Assembly (NCBI GenBank): GCA_903970165.1
Contig: CAJCHZ010000027.1
Span: forward strand, 105,863-169,862
DNA: 64,000 bases
Source of the DNA: Betaproteobacteria bacterium
GTDB taxonomy: Bacteria > Acidobacteriota > Terriglobia > Acidiferrales > UBA7541
Direction: 5' to 3'
Shown here: one piece after another, positions 8,714 to 17,729 of the stretch
Numbering within the stretch: the first letter of the stretch is position 1
How the letters are laid out: every line of letters begins with the position of its first letter
Position numbers and translations under genes: made by a program
Notes under the pieces: generated by a model
What the model was told of the DNA's origin: nothing
What the model saw: the letters and a program-made list of their open reading frames with translations, nothing else
Databases searched by the model: none

Positions 8714-9970
8714 ATGAAATTGCATGATGGCGACGGGCTTGTCGGAATAACGGCGGATGCAGTGGCGCGCCGGAGTTACGGCAAGCTCGTTGCTTTTCTC
8801 GCCGCACGGACGCGGGATGTCGCAGGGGCGGAAGATGCGCTATCGGAAGCCTTTGCGGCGGCTTTGGCGGATTGGCCGAAGAATGGGTGTCCGTCAAACC
8901 CGGAAGGGTGGCTTTTGACGGTGGCGCGGCGAAAATTTGTCGATATGGCGCGGGGACGGAAGCGCGGGGAAATTGCGGCGGAGGAGATTCGCGTGATGGC
9001 CGAAGGTCTGGGGGCGGCAGCTGCGAACGATGCGGGAATTCCGGACCAGCGGCTGGCTTTGATGTTTGCTTGCGCGCATCCGGCGATTGAGGCGGGGATT
9101 CGGGCCCCGTTGATGCTGCAAGCGGTGATGGGGCTTGATGCAGCGATGATTGCCTCGGCGTTTCTGATTTCGCCAACGACGATGGGTCAGCGCCTGGTGC
9201 GGGCGAAAAACAAGATTCGGGAGGCGGGCATACCGTTTCGGATTCCAGAGCGGGAGGAACTGAGAGATCGGCTGGAGACAGTGCTCGATGCAATCTATGG
9301 TGCGTTTGCGGAGGGATGGAGCGACGCAGCAGGGACGGATGTGACACGGCGGGATTTGACGGAAGAGGCGATATTTTTGGGACGCGTGGTTGTGGAGTTG
9401 TTGCCCGATGAGCCGGAAGCGATGGGTTTGCTGGCGCTGATGCTGCATGCAGAGGCACGCAGGCGGGCACGGCGCGATGCGCGCGGGGAATATGTGCCTT
9501 TGGCTGAACAGGATCCGAAGGTTTGGGATGGGCGGATGATTGCGGAGGCTGAAGCGCTCTTATTGCGGGCGAGCGGGCTTGGGCAGATTGGGAGGTATCA
9601 GTTAGAGGGGGCGATACAGTCCGCGCACGTTTGCCGGCGAAGGACGAATCGGGCGAATTGGGGGGAAGTGGTGCGACTTTATGATGCGCTTCTGACGATT
9701 TCTTGCTCCCCCGTAGTGGCGATCAATCGGGCTTTGGCGGTTGCGGAAACGGAAGGGGCCTCGGCTGGCCTTGCGGCCATGGACCGAGTGGCGGGGGACG
9801 GGAGGTTGGCGGAGTATCAGCCTTATTGGGCGGCGCGGGCAGAGCTTTTGGCTCGGAGTGGGGAAGTGGACGAGGCTCAGAAAGCCTATGAGATGGCGAT
9901 TGGATTGGAACGGGATGAGGCGGTGCGGCGGTGGTTGCAGGGAAGATTGGCTACGCTGGAAAGCGAATAG
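8714..9970 (+). CDS. ECF42-type RNA polymerase sigma factor with DUF6596/TPR C-terminus
   Basis: A 418-residue sigma-70-family factor. Region 2 spans about residues 15-90 (DVAGAEDALSEAFAAALADW, then GWLLTVARRKFVD). Region 4 follows at about 130-175 (SPTTMGQRLVRAKNKIREA). The remaining 240 residues are the helical DUF6596 and TPR-like extension (SPVVAINRALAVAETEG) that defines ECF42 members and replaces an anti-sigma partner. The upstream DGPF gene is the typical companion and probable target. The intervening 292 bases hold the hairpin and repeat cluster. Confidence 0.9.
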   Translation: MKLHDGDGLVGITADAVARRSYGKLVAFLAARTRDVAGAEDALSEAFAAALADWPKNGCPSNPEGWLLTVARRKFVDMARGRKRGEIAAEEIRVMAEGLGAAAANDAGIPDQRLALMFACAHPAIEAGIRAPLMLQAVMGLDAAMIASAFLISPTTMGQRLVRAKNKIREAGIPFRIPEREELRDRLETVLDAIYGAFAEGWSDAAGTDVTRRDLTEEAIFLGRVVVELLPDEPEAMGLLALMLHAEARRRARRDARGEYVPLAEQDPKVWDGRMIAEAEALLLRASGLGQIGRYQLEGAIQSAHVCRRRTNRANWGEVVRLYDALLTISCSPVVAINRALAVAETEGASAGLAAMDRVAGDGRLAEYQPYWAARAELLARSGEVDEAQKAYEMAIGLERDEAVRRWLQGRLATLESE

Positions 9971-9992
9971 GATCGCAGTCCGAAGACGTCTT

Positions 9993-10079
9993 GTAGCGGC
10001 GAACCGGTTCGCTTCGCATAAGTCGCAGTTCGAGTGCATCTACAGATCAGAAGGCGCGAACCTAAAGGTTCGCCACTAC
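9993..10079. repeat. REP-like palindromic element between convergent genes
   Basis: Contains a perfect 14-base palindrome GCGAACCGGTTCGC at 9999-10012 and a stem-loop GCGAACC-TAAA-GGTTCGC at 10056-10073. The outer edges GTAGCGGCGAACC (9993-10005) and GGTTCGCCACTAC (10067-10079) are inverted copies with one mismatch. It sits between the convergent sigma factor and NIPSNAP genes, so it may also end transcription both ways. That it is dispersed in the genome is an expectation, not something seen here. Confidence 0.65.
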
Positions 10080-10082
10080 ATT

Positions 10083-10538
10083 TTAGCTGATTTTTGGGGA
10101 GAAGTCGGTTAGGGACATGAAGGTGGACTCTACTTTTTCTACGATTTTGCCGGCGGCTTCGGAGGCGTCACGGACTTGTTTCCAATCGGGATCGTCCTGG
10201 AAAGATTTCCAGTTCGCGGTGGCGGCATCGCGGCTGGGATGCGCGATGATGTAAACGAGTGTTTTGCCTTTTAGCGGATCGTCGGTCGGAGTCCAATAGG
10301 CGATGTTCTTGATACCGTGCTTTTCAAACAGGGCCATGGTGTGTTCACGGAAGCGGCGGAGGAGGTCGTCGAGCTTGCCTTCGTACGTGTGATATACGCG
10401 GAGCTCGTAGACCATGGTGGCGCTATCGGCGGGGCTTTCGCCAATGATAGCAGAGGATTCCTTGGCCGAAGCAGCCAGGACTGCCCCGGGAAGTAGGGCT
10501 GCAGCGGGGAGCGCTTGGAGCAATGTGCGTCGTTTCAT
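10083..10538 (-). CDS. NIPSNAP family protein, exported
   Basis: A 151-residue protein with a Tat or Sec-like signal (MKRRTLLQALPAAALLPGAVLA). The NIPSNAP ferredoxin-like domain begins at VYELRVYHTYEGKLDDLLRRF. The middle (IKNIAYWTPTD) and end (DPDWKQVRDASEAAGKIV) fit the family. NIPSNAP proteins are alpha/beta barrel relatives of unknown enzymatic role in bacteria. It is a single gene, convergent with the sigma factor gene. Confidence 0.85.
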   Translation of the reverse strand: MKRRTLLQALPAAALLPGAVLAASAKESSAIIGESPADSATMVYELRVYHTYEGKLDDLLRRFREHTMALFEKHGIKNIAYWTPTDDPLKGKTLVYIIAHPSRDAATANWKSFQDDPDWKQVRDASEAAGKIVEKVESTFMSLTDFSPKIS

Positions 10539-10674
10539 GGACGGGATTGTAGCAGAGGACGCGCGGAATGTGCAGAAGGACCTGGCCGGAAGAAATTATT
10601 GTTTTTTGGAAGGGCCGTAGCATCTAAGTCGCTGAAAGGTAGCAAAATACAGCGTTTTATCCAGGTGAATCCGA

Positions 10675-11010
10675 ATGGCCTCTCCGACTCTAAAATCGGA
10701 TGCGAGCATCACGATTCGGCGGGTGTCTCCCAGGGATGTGCAGCAGCGTCAGATTATCGTGAAGTTGGATGGAGAAAATGTGGGGGAGCTGTATTACGGA
10801 GACACGATCACGGTCCCGGTGACAGCGGGTCACCATCGGTTACGGGTGGACAATACCTGGAATTGGAAGACTTTGGAGTTGGATGTGGCGTCGGGAGGGC
10901 ACTTGAAGTTCAGCACGGCGAGCAGGGCGGGCCGATTTACCTGGTTTCTGGTGAGCACGTTTGGGGCAGGGCCGATTTACGTGTCCATTCAGCGGGAGAG
11001 CGAGACTTAG
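10675..11010 (+). CDS. Hypothetical small beta-rich protein
   Basis: A 111-residue protein with no family that I can name. After a short N-terminal tail it alternates short hydrophobic strands (IIVKLDGENVGELYYGD, ITVPVTAGHHRLRVDN), a pattern seen in PEGA-like beta-sandwich domains, then has a hydrophobic stretch near residues 88-100. It has no clear signal peptide. It lies about 80 bases upstream of the VOC-phosphatase gene on the same strand and could share its transcript. Confidence 0.6.
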   Translation: MASPTLKSDASITIRRVSPRDVQQRQIIVKLDGENVGELYYGDTITVPVTAGHHRLRVDNTWNWKTLELDVASGGHLKFSTASRAGRFTWFLVSTFGAGPIYVSIQRESET

Positions 11011-11091
11011 CGGGGAAGTGGAGTGTTGAGCAGGGGCCTGGACCCAGCGCCGCATTAAGGGGCGGTGTCGGCGTCTTTCCGGGCATATATA

Positions 11092-12438
11092 ATGACGGCC
11101 ATGAGTGATGCTCCTTCCCATATTGAGGCGATGCGGGCTGCCATTCCGCTGAGCAAGCAAGAACAGTATTTGCGGCTGCACTGCGTGAATATCTACGTTC
11201 GCGATCAGGAGCGGAGCCTTCGATTTTACCTGGACCAGCTTGGATTCAATTTGGCATTTGATGCGCGCTTGCAATCAGGAGAGCGGTGGGTGGCGGTGTC
11301 GCCGCCGGATGGAACCGCGATTCTGTCGCTGATTGTGCCGAGGCCGAGTTCGCAAGAGCACAAACTGATTGGCAGAGCCACGCAAGTGGTTTTTGTTGCG
11401 GAGGATGTGGCGGCAAAGTTTCGGGAGTGGAGCAAGCGCGGAGTACGATTTCACAGCGCGCCAAAGCTGAAGCGCATCAAGTATGACCGGCAGAAGGCGG
11501 TGCAGACGTCAACGGGTGGGCCGATGTTGTTGGGGCAGCAAGCGCCGATTTGGGGCGAGGTCATTGCGCGGTTCCGGGACGTCGATGGGAATAGCTTCTC
11601 GCTAGTGAGCTTTGATGAAGTAACACAAGCGGTGGAGGCGCAGAGGCGGGCGCTAATCGAAAAGGTGGAGGCAGAGCGCCGCTCGGCGCAGGAACTGGAA
11701 ATTGCGAAGGAAGTTCAAGCCAGGTTGTTCCCACAAAAACTGCCGTCCGCGACCACGCTCGAATACTGTGGCACTTGCCTGCAAGCTCGGCAGGTTGGCG
11801 GGGATTATTACGATTTTCTTGATTTGGGCGAAGGACGGCTGGGGCTGGTGCTCGGAGACATCGCAGGGAAAGGAATCGCCGCAGCCCTGCTGATGGCCAA
11901 TTTGCAGGCTAATTTACGGAGCCAGTGCTCGATTGCTTTGGATCAACCGCAGCAATTCCTGCGGGCCGTCAATCAACTGTTCTACGAAAATACTTCGGAT
12001 GGGGCTTTTGCCACGCTATTTTTTGCGGAGTATGACAGCGGTCTCGGCAGACTGAGGTATGCAAGTTGTGGACACTTGCCAGCGTTATTGATGCGCGTCG
12101 GCGGAGAGATGGAACGGCTTGGCGCGACGGGAACTCCGCTGGGGTTGTTTAAGAAATGGGATTGCGACGTTTGCGAGCGGCAGCTTTCGCCCGGTGACAC
12201 GCTTGCCATCTATACGGACGGTGTTACGGAATCGTTTGATGAGGCGCGGCAGGAATTTGGAGAACAACGGTTAGTTGAGGTGTTGATGCGGCACCGAGAA
12301 AAGTCACCGCGAGGGTTGCTTGAAGCGATTGTAGAGGAGGTCAAGCGACACAGTCCTTATGAACAGCACGATGACATCACTGTTATTGTGGCACGCTGCC
12401 TTGAAAAGCAAGAGGCGAGGCTGTTTTCTGTCAGCTAA
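11092..12438 (+). CDS. VOC (glyoxalase-like) domain fused to SpoIIE/RsbU-type PP2C phosphatase
   Basis: A 448-residue two-domain protein. Residues about 28-160 form a VOC/glyoxalase domain (LHCVNIYVRDQERSLRFYLD; end VDGNSFSLVSFDE). A charged helical linker follows (about 165-205, VEAQRRALIEKVEAERRSAQ), the usual coiled-coil entry to RsbU/SpoIIE phosphatases. Residues about 215-440 are the PP2C domain, with metal-binding GGDYYDF, GDIAGKG and YTDGVTE. Such phosphatases typically act on anti-anti-sigma proteins in partner-switching. The VOC domain sits where a sensor domain would be. Starts at 11065 (GTG), 11092 and 11101 are possible and none has a strong ribosome-binding site. No anti-sigma or STAS gene is nearby. 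Confidence 0.87.
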   Translation: MTAMSDAPSHIEAMRAAIPLSKQEQYLRLHCVNIYVRDQERSLRFYLDQLGFNLAFDARLQSGERWVAVSPPDGTAILSLIVPRPSSQEHKLIGRATQVVFVAEDVAAKFREWSKRGVRFHSAPKLKRIKYDRQKAVQTSTGGPMLLGQQAPIWGEVIARFRDVDGNSFSLVSFDEVTQAVEAQRRALIEKVEAERRSAQELEIAKEVQARLFPQKLPSATTLEYCGTCLQARQVGGDYYDFLDLGEGRLGLVLGDIAGKGIAAALLMANLQANLRSQCSIALDQPQQFLRAVNQLFYENTSDGAFATLFFAEYDSGLGRLRYASCGHLPALLMRVGGEMERLGATGTPLGLFKKWDCDVCERQLSPGDTLAIYTDGVTESFDEARQEFGEQRLVEVLMRHREKSPRGLLEAIVEEVKRHSPYEQHDDITVIVARCLEKQEARLFSVS

Positions 12439-12546
12439 TGAAGCGTAATTTATTAAGGTTAGACAAAGAACGAGCGAGTTTCGATATAGTGTGACGGCTG
12501 TTGCTGATGGGCGAACTCGTGCTCTGAAATTTCAGGAGGAATGCGC

Positions 12547-13062
12547 ATGTCGAAGAGAACGCTGGTGACGCGGGTTTTTGCGGCGGGGATATTGCTTTGT
12601 GGATTGGCGATCGCGAAGGCGCAGACGCCCGCGCCAACACCGTCGCCGGCTCCCCTTCCGTATGGTGCGAATGTGAGTTTGGAAAATGCCAGGAAGGCCG
12701 CGGCGCCTGCGTTGGCGGAAGCAGAGAAGAACCACTGGACCATAGCGGTTGCGATCGTGGACACAAGCGGGAACCTTGTTTACTACGAGAAAATGGACAA
12801 CACGCAATTGGGCAGCGCGCAGGTGGCGATTGACAAGGCGCGTTGCGCGGCGGCTTTTAAGCGGCCAACGAAAGCGTTTCAGGATGTCCTGGCGGCTGGC
12901 GGAGAGGGGTTGCGCGTTTTGAGTTTGAAAGGAGTCGTGGCGGTCGAAGGGGGGATTCCCCTGGTGATGGACGGGAAGATTGTGGGAGCGATGGGAGTGT
13001 CGGGCATGGCTAGCTCGCAAGATGCACAGTGCGCGAAGGCGGGTGTTGATGTTTTGAAGTAG
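12547..13062 (+). CDS. Exported HbpS/GlcG-family (DUF336) protein
   Basis: Start chosen at 12547 rather than 12541 because AGGAGGA (12534-12540) directly abuts 12541 but is six bases from 12547. The 171-residue product has a signal peptide ending near AIAKAQ, a proline-rich stretch, then the HbpS/GlcG fold: SLENARKAAAPALAEAEKN, IAVAIVDTSGNLVYYEKMD and KIVGAMGVSGM. Family members include haem-binding HbpS and proteins of unknown role in glycolate gene clusters. Ligand here is unknown. It is convergent with the YdeI-like gene, 18 bases apart. Confidence 0.85.
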   Translation: MSKRTLVTRVFAAGILLCGLAIAKAQTPAPTPSPAPLPYGANVSLENARKAAAPALAEAEKNHWTIAVAIVDTSGNLVYYEKMDNTQLGSAQVAIDKARCAAAFKRPTKAFQDVLAAGGEGLRVLSLKGVVAVEGGIPLVMDGKIVGAMGVSGMASSQDAQCAKAGVDVLK

Positions 13063-13080
13063 TTCGCTCGATTTTTGTAT

Positions 13081-13785
13081 TTATGGATTGAGTTTTTTCT
13101 CGGCGAGAGCAATGGCTTCCTCGACGACTTTCTCGATACGGCGAGCGCGCGAATCGGGCGAGCGGTAGTAGAAAATGGCGATCAATTGGCCGCGGCGATG
13201 AGAGGGAGACATAGAATTCCATCCAACGAGAGCGCGAGGATCGCGAGTGAACGCCAGCTTCAAGGCTGGAGGAAGTTCGCGCTCGGCTTCCATCGCGGAG
13301 AAGAGTTGCTCGGCGACCTGTTCGGCGCGGCGGATGCGAGACGCGCAGCTCTTGGGTTGCGTGACCCAGTCGGTAATCCATTTGCGAACGGAGTAGTTGA
13401 GTGTTTCGAACCAAGAACGAAAGGAACGATCCTCCGCCAGGATGCGTTTCATTTCGGCGGGAATCGTGACGACGCGTTCTTCGAGGTCCGGCTCGAGCCA
13501 GATTTCTGCGGTCGAACCTTCCGTTGTGCCAGCCCCTTCCTGCATTTTTTTATTGACCAGCAAAAAGTGTTCGCCTTTCTTTGTCGGGAAAAGAGAGGTG
13601 CGGAAGGAGAAGCCGTTAATTTCGCCTCGGATTTTCAGGCGACCGCGGCTGCCCCAGACTTTATGAACGTCGAACGGAATCCAAACTACCGTCCAACCGA
13701 GATTTGAGCGTAAACGTTCCAGCGTGGCATGGAAGGATTTTTTTACGAGTCTGATTTGTGGCTTCGGCTTGGGTTTCAGCTTCAT
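13081..13785 (-). CDS. YdeI/OmpD-associated (OmdA) family protein with DUF1905 domain
   Basis: A 234-residue soluble protein. The N-terminal half (about 15-100) matches the DUF1905 beta-barrel pattern (GWTVVWIPFDV, GEINGFSFRTSLFP). The C-terminal half (about 105-230) is the YdeI/OmdA helical domain, with WFETLNYSVRKWITDWV, YRSPDSRARRIEKVVEEAIA and a terminal KK. Some relatives are linked to bacteriocin or peptide resistance, but the mechanism is unclear. Single gene; no operon partner on this strand. Confidence 0.83.
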   Translation of the reverse strand: MKLKPKPKPQIRLVKKSFHATLERLRSNLGWTVVWIPFDVHKVWGSRGRLKIRGEINGFSFRTSLFPTKKGEHFLLVNKKMQEGAGTTEGSTAEIWLEPDLEERVVTIPAEMKRILAEDRSFRSWFETLNYSVRKWITDWVTQPKSCASRIRRAEQVAEQLFSAMEAERELPPALKLAFTRDPRALVGWNSMSPSHRRGQLIAIFYYRSPDSRARRIEKVVEEAIALAEKKLNP

Positions 13786-13881
13786 GGGGCGACATCAGGA
13801 AATGGGATTTTATTATGAAGCGAGGAAGGCAGCGAGCTACTTTTTCGTTTGAGGGCTGGGGGCGACGGCGAGCATTCTTTT

Positions 13882-13910
13882 TTGACACATGCACTTTGTG
13901 GCGATGGAAT
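13882..13910 (+). promoter_or_regulatory. Candidate sigma-70-type promoter for the PfkB kinase gene
   Basis: A consensus TTGACA at 13882-13887 is followed after exactly 17 bases by TGGAAT at 13905-13910, which matches the -10 consensus at four of six positions. It lies 62 bases ahead of the kinase ATG. Evidence is motif match and position only. Confidence 0.45.
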
Positions 13911-13971
13911 TGAGCTGTATGCTTCGGCTTCAGATGAAAGGCTGTCTGCAGGGGGAAGTACAGGCTGTTCC

Positions 13972-14874
13972 ATGAAAAAATTCACCACAGTCGGACTAGG
14001 AGAATTGCTCTGGGATATTTTCCCGGAAGGCCGCCAGCTCGGCGGAGCGCCAGCTAATTTTGCTTACATGACGAATTTGCTTGGCGATGAAGGAGTGGTC
14101 GCGAGCCGTGTGGGAGACGATGCACTCGGCGAAGATGCCAGGCGCCGCCTCGAACATCTCGGACTAAATACATCGTACATCCAGCTGGATTCCGAGCGCC
14201 GAACGGGAGTCGCGCAAGTCGAAGTCGATGCAAACGGACAGCCGACTTTTCGAATCGCTGCCCCGGTCGCGTGGGATTATTTTGAATGGACACCGGCGTG
14301 GCAAACTCTTGCGCAGCTGGCCGACGCGGTCTGCTTCGGTTCGCTCGCCCAGCGTTCCGCGCAGTCTCGCGAGACCACGTACTCTTTTCTGAATTCCATC
14401 CGAACGGAAACCACGCGCGTCTTCGATGTGAATCTTCGGCAGTCCTTTTATTCCGCGCAGATTCTCGCCGATTTCGCGAAACTGGCGGACATCATCAAGC
14501 TGAATAACGATGAGTTGCCTACGGTCGTGCAATTGCTCGGTTTCCCATTTCACGACCAGGAGTCTGCAGCCGAGTGGCTCCTGCACACATTCCGTCTAAA
14601 GCTGGTTTGCATTACGCGTGGAGCCCGGGGGAGTCTGCTGGTCAGCGAGTACGCCAAGCACCAGCATGCTGGTATTCCAGTCACCGTGGCGGACACCGTA
14701 GGTTCCGGGGATGCCTTCACGGCCGCGCTCGTCTATCACTATCTTCGCCGCGACTCTCTCTCGACAATGAACGAAGCCGCCAATCGTATGGGCTCCTGGG
14801 TGGCTAGCCAAATAGGAGCAACTCCGGCACGCGATGAAAGCCAACTTGCACGCATTCGCTCTGTCTCCGAATAG
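13972..14874 (+). CDS. PfkB-family carbohydrate kinase (fructokinase-like)
   Basis: A 300-residue cytoplasmic ribokinase-fold enzyme that phosphorylates a sugar with ATP. GELLWDIFPEGRQLGGAPANFAY is split over about residues 10-32 and binds sugar. The ATP and catalytic loop VADTVGSGDAFTAALV lies near residue 245, with Asp of GSGDAF as the base. The reading frame stays open upstream to 13849, but ATG 13972 gives the standard family N-terminus. It is closest in pattern to fructokinases, but substrate is not proven. It is convergent with the RND operon. Confidence 0.87.
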   Translation: MKKFTTVGLGELLWDIFPEGRQLGGAPANFAYMTNLLGDEGVVASRVGDDALGEDARRRLEHLGLNTSYIQLDSERRTGVAQVEVDANGQPTFRIAAPVAWDYFEWTPAWQTLAQLADAVCFGSLAQRSAQSRETTYSFLNSIRTETTRVFDVNLRQSFYSAQILADFAKLADIIKLNNDELPTVVQLLGFPFHDQESAAEWLLHTFRLKLVCITRGARGSLLVSEYAKHQHAGIPVTVADTVGSGDAFTAALVYHYLRRDSLSTMNEAANRMGSWVASQIGATPARDESQLARIRSVSE

Positions 14875-14961
14875 CGTTAGCGGCCAAATCTTCAGGTCCG
14901 CAGTATCTCCGGGAGAGAGTACTCCATGCGCCTGCTCCTGGGATGTTTGTCTTCTTCCAGC

Positions 14962-16470
14962 TCAATAGTCCTTAACGCGTTGCGCGCCAAAGGTCGGCAG
15001 TTTGGAAGCGTCCCATCCGCCGCCAAGAGCTTTGACCAAGAGCACGCTGGCATCCATACGTCGGCGGAGAATATCGATGGCATTCCGTTCATTCGCGAGT
15101 TCAGTCGTTTGCGCCGTGATGACTTGCAGATAAGCGTCCACTCCGCCCTTATAACGATTCGTAAAAAGGTGCAGCGAATCCCTTGACGACGCGACCGCCT
15201 GATCCTGCTGCTGTGCTTCGTTTTCGAGAATGCGCAATGCGGCGAGGTTGTCCTCGACTTCCTGGAATGCCGTTAGCGAAGTCTGACGATAGGTCGCCAC
15301 GGAGCCGTCGTAATTTGCTCGTGCCGATTCAGAAGTAGCGCGTCGCCGTCCGGCATCGAACAGAGTCTCTGCGAGTGCCGGACCGACCGCCCAAAATCCC
15401 GCCGGCCAGGTAAACCAGTTGGACCCTTGCGTGCCGGCAAAGCCCGCCGTTCCGTTGAGCGTGACCGTTGGAAAGTACGCTGCTCGAGCGATACCGATTT
15501 GCTGATTGGCCTCCGCCATGCGCCTTTCCGCCGCGGCAATATCCGGACGGCGTTGCAAAAGTTCTGACGGCAGCCCCGTCGGGATGTTTGGAGGCTGAGT
15601 CTTGAGCGGCACTTCCGCCAGGCTGAATTCGGCGGGCGGTTTGCCGATGAGGATCGCAATGGCGTGTTCAAATTGCGCTCGCTGCACAGTGACATCCGTA
15701 TCCTGAACGCGGGTGGTGTCCAATTGCGTTTGTGCTTGAGCCAGGTCCGCTCTCGGCGCAACTCCTCCCTTGAAGCGATTGGTCGTGAGCTGGACATTGT
15801 CGGTATAAGCTTTGACGGTGTCGTCGAGTAGCTGTTTCTGAGCATCGGCGCTGCGCAACTCAAAATAGTCCATGGCGAGTTCTGCTTCGAGACTCAACTT
15901 GGCTGCCTCGTAATCACCGGCGGTGGCTTGCGCTTCTTCACGAGCGGCAGCAACGCTTCGCCGCACGCGGCCCCAAAGGTCCAGTTCATAGGAAAGATCG
16001 AACGGCAGCACGAAGTCGCCTGTGCGCGCCTCTTCGACTTTCGACGGAAATCCTGGCGAATAGTCACTATTCTTGGTATAGGCAACACTCGGCGCGGTAG
16101 ATATGGTTGGAAACTGCGTAGCGCGATGGAAGCGTATCGCCGCGCGAGCTTCGCGGAAGCGTGCATCGAACACTTTTAGGCTCTGGTTGGAAGTGGCAAC
16201 CTGTTCTTCCAGTTTGTTGAGTTCTGGATCGCCGAAAATCTCCCACCACATCCCACGGCTAGCCTGGTCTGCTGGGTTGGCGGGCTGCCACTGCTCGCTT
16301 CCTTTGTTCGCGGCTGGGGGTTGTTCTTTATAGGTCGTAGGCGTCGGGGCATTCGGCCTCACATATTTCGGTCCAACCGTGCAGCTCTCAAGAGCAACAA
16401 CGAGCAGCACGAAGAGCAGCGCCACGATGCTTGTAACGATGTAGCGAAACGCAGCCAATGCATATTTCAT
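14962..16470 (-). CDS. RND efflux outer-membrane lipoprotein, NodT/OprM family
   Basis: TolC-like outer-membrane channel, 502 residues, last gene of the efflux operon. The signal peptide ends in a lipobox-like ALESC, followed by the family hallmark TVGPKYVRPNAP. Two long helical repeat halves follow (e.g. ADAQKQLLDDTVKAY; QTSLTAFQEVEDNLAALR), with the conserved RRPDIAAAERRMAEANQQIG between them. Its start overlaps the stop of the adaptor gene by four bases. Confidence 0.92.
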   Translation of the reverse strand: MKYALAAFRYIVTSIVALLFVLLVVALESCTVGPKYVRPNAPTPTTYKEQPPAANKGSEQWQPANPADQASRGMWWEIFGDPELNKLEEQVATSNQSLKVFDARFREARAAIRFHRATQFPTISTAPSVAYTKNSDYSPGFPSKVEEARTGDFVLPFDLSYELDLWGRVRRSVAAAREEAQATAGDYEAAKLSLEAELAMDYFELRSADAQKQLLDDTVKAYTDNVQLTTNRFKGGVAPRADLAQAQTQLDTTRVQDTDVTVQRAQFEHAIAILIGKPPAEFSLAEVPLKTQPPNIPTGLPSELLQRRPDIAAAERRMAEANQQIGIARAAYFPTVTLNGTAGFAGTQGSNWFTWPAGFWAVGPALAETLFDAGRRRATSESARANYDGSVATYRQTSLTAFQEVEDNLAALRILENEAQQQDQAVASSRDSLHLFTNRYKGGVDAYLQVITAQTTELANERNAIDILRRRMDASVLLVKALGGGWDASKLPTFGAQRVKDY

Positions 16471-17714
16471 GGGGCAGAACCGCCTGCTGTGTTTTTGCTC
16501 ACGCGCACCGGAGTCCCATCGATGAGCGAATCCGATGGGTCCACAATCACGGCATCCGTCGGCTGCAGGCCCGAGTTGATTTCCACGCTGTTGCCGTAGT
16601 CATGATTGATTTTCACTGCAACGAACCGGGCCTTACCGTCGCGAGCGAGCGCAACCTGCAATCCCTCCTTGCGGAAGATGAGCGCGTTCGAGGGTATGGT
16701 CACGGAGTGCGTCGTGTCGGGCAGTTTCAGATGCACAAAAACATAAGCGCCCGGCAAGAGCCGGCCGGTCGGATTATCGATATCAACTTCGACGAGCAGT
16801 GTGCGCGAAGCAAGGTCAATGGAATTGGTATTGCGGACGATGTTGCCCCGGAAGGTTTCGGCCGGAAATTCATCGAGCGTCAAGGCAGCAGACGCACCAG
16901 ACCGCATACCCGGCGAATACACTTCAGGAACCGCCACGTAGACTCGCAGCGTGTGAGTGGCCGCTATATGAAAGAGTTCCTTGGGTTGCGTGCTTGCGCC
17001 CGCATCGATCAGGGCCCCTATATCTGTGCTGCGGACCGTAATGATTCCGTCAAAAGGGGCGTAGATTTTTTCGAAGGATTGCAATTGTTCCAGGCGCCGC
17101 ACGTTGGCGGCGTTGGATTGGACCGTCGCTTGCACCGCTTTCAGGTTGATGACAGCTTGGTCTGTTTCCTGCTGGGAAACCGAGCCGTCACTCACGAGGC
17201 CCTGCCAGCGGTCGGCGGTAATTTTGGCAATGGCGACGTTAGCCTGGGCCGTGTCCAGGTCCGCGCGAGCTTGCTGTAGCTGTTGGTCAATTTCCGGTGT
17301 GTCAATCACCGCCAACAATTGGCCCTTTTTCACGTGTGCGCCGATATCGAAATACCAGTGCTGCAAATAGCCATTTGTCCGCGCGTAAATCGGAGAGTCG
17401 ATGAACGCCTGCGTAACGCCTGGGAGCACAATTTCATCGGTCGGCGCGCCTTCTTTTGGCTGCACCACGGCAACTGTCGGAATAGAGGCTTCTTCCGTTT
17501 GCTGCTTGAGCCGCGATTCGGCTGCCACTCGCGAATGGATACCGGAGTAAAGCAGAAGAGCGACAGCCGCGAGCGCGACAACTGCAAGGATGATTGCTGT
17601 TCTGGGATTAATTCCCGGCTGGGGTTGCGACCCCTCCGGGCTCGGTTGCCTGGTCTCCGCGTGAGTCGATTGTGATTCGGGAGTTTCTGTCACATTTTCC
17701 TCGTGTGATGACAT
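16467..17714 (-). CDS. RND efflux periplasmic adaptor (membrane fusion protein)
   Basis: A 415-residue adaptor joining the inner-membrane pump to the outer-membrane channel. A cytoplasmic proline-rich tail precedes one membrane helix (about residues 38-60). A barrel-sandwich and hairpin domain follows (PIYARTNGYLQHWYFDIGAHVKKGQLLAVID, split; helical QQLQQARADLDTAQANVAIAK). The beta-barrel domain has VLLVEVDIDNPTGRLLPG-type sequence. It lies 15 bases after the pump gene and overlaps the channel gene, so all three are one transcript. Drug specificity is unknown. Confidence 0.92.
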   Translation of the reverse strand: MSSHEENVTETPESQSTHAETRQPSPEGSQPQPGINPRTAIILAVVALAAVALLLYSGIHSRVAAESRLKQQTEEASIPTVAVVQPKEGAPTDEIVLPGVTQAFIDSPIYARTNGYLQHWYFDIGAHVKKGQLLAVIDTPEIDQQLQQARADLDTAQANVAIAKITADRWQGLVSDGSVSQQETDQAVINLKAVQATVQSNAANVRRLEQLQSFEKIYAPFDGIITVRSTDIGALIDAGASTQPKELFHIAATHTLRVYVAVPEVYSPGMRSGASAALTLDEFPAETFRGNIVRNTNSIDLASRTLLVEVDIDNPTGRLLPGAYVFVHLKLPDTTHSVTIPSNALIFRKEGLQVALARDGKARFVAVKINHDYGNSVEINSGLQPTDAVIVDPSDSLIDGTPVRVSKNTAGGSAP

Positions 17715-17729
17715 CGGTTTCCCTCCTGC

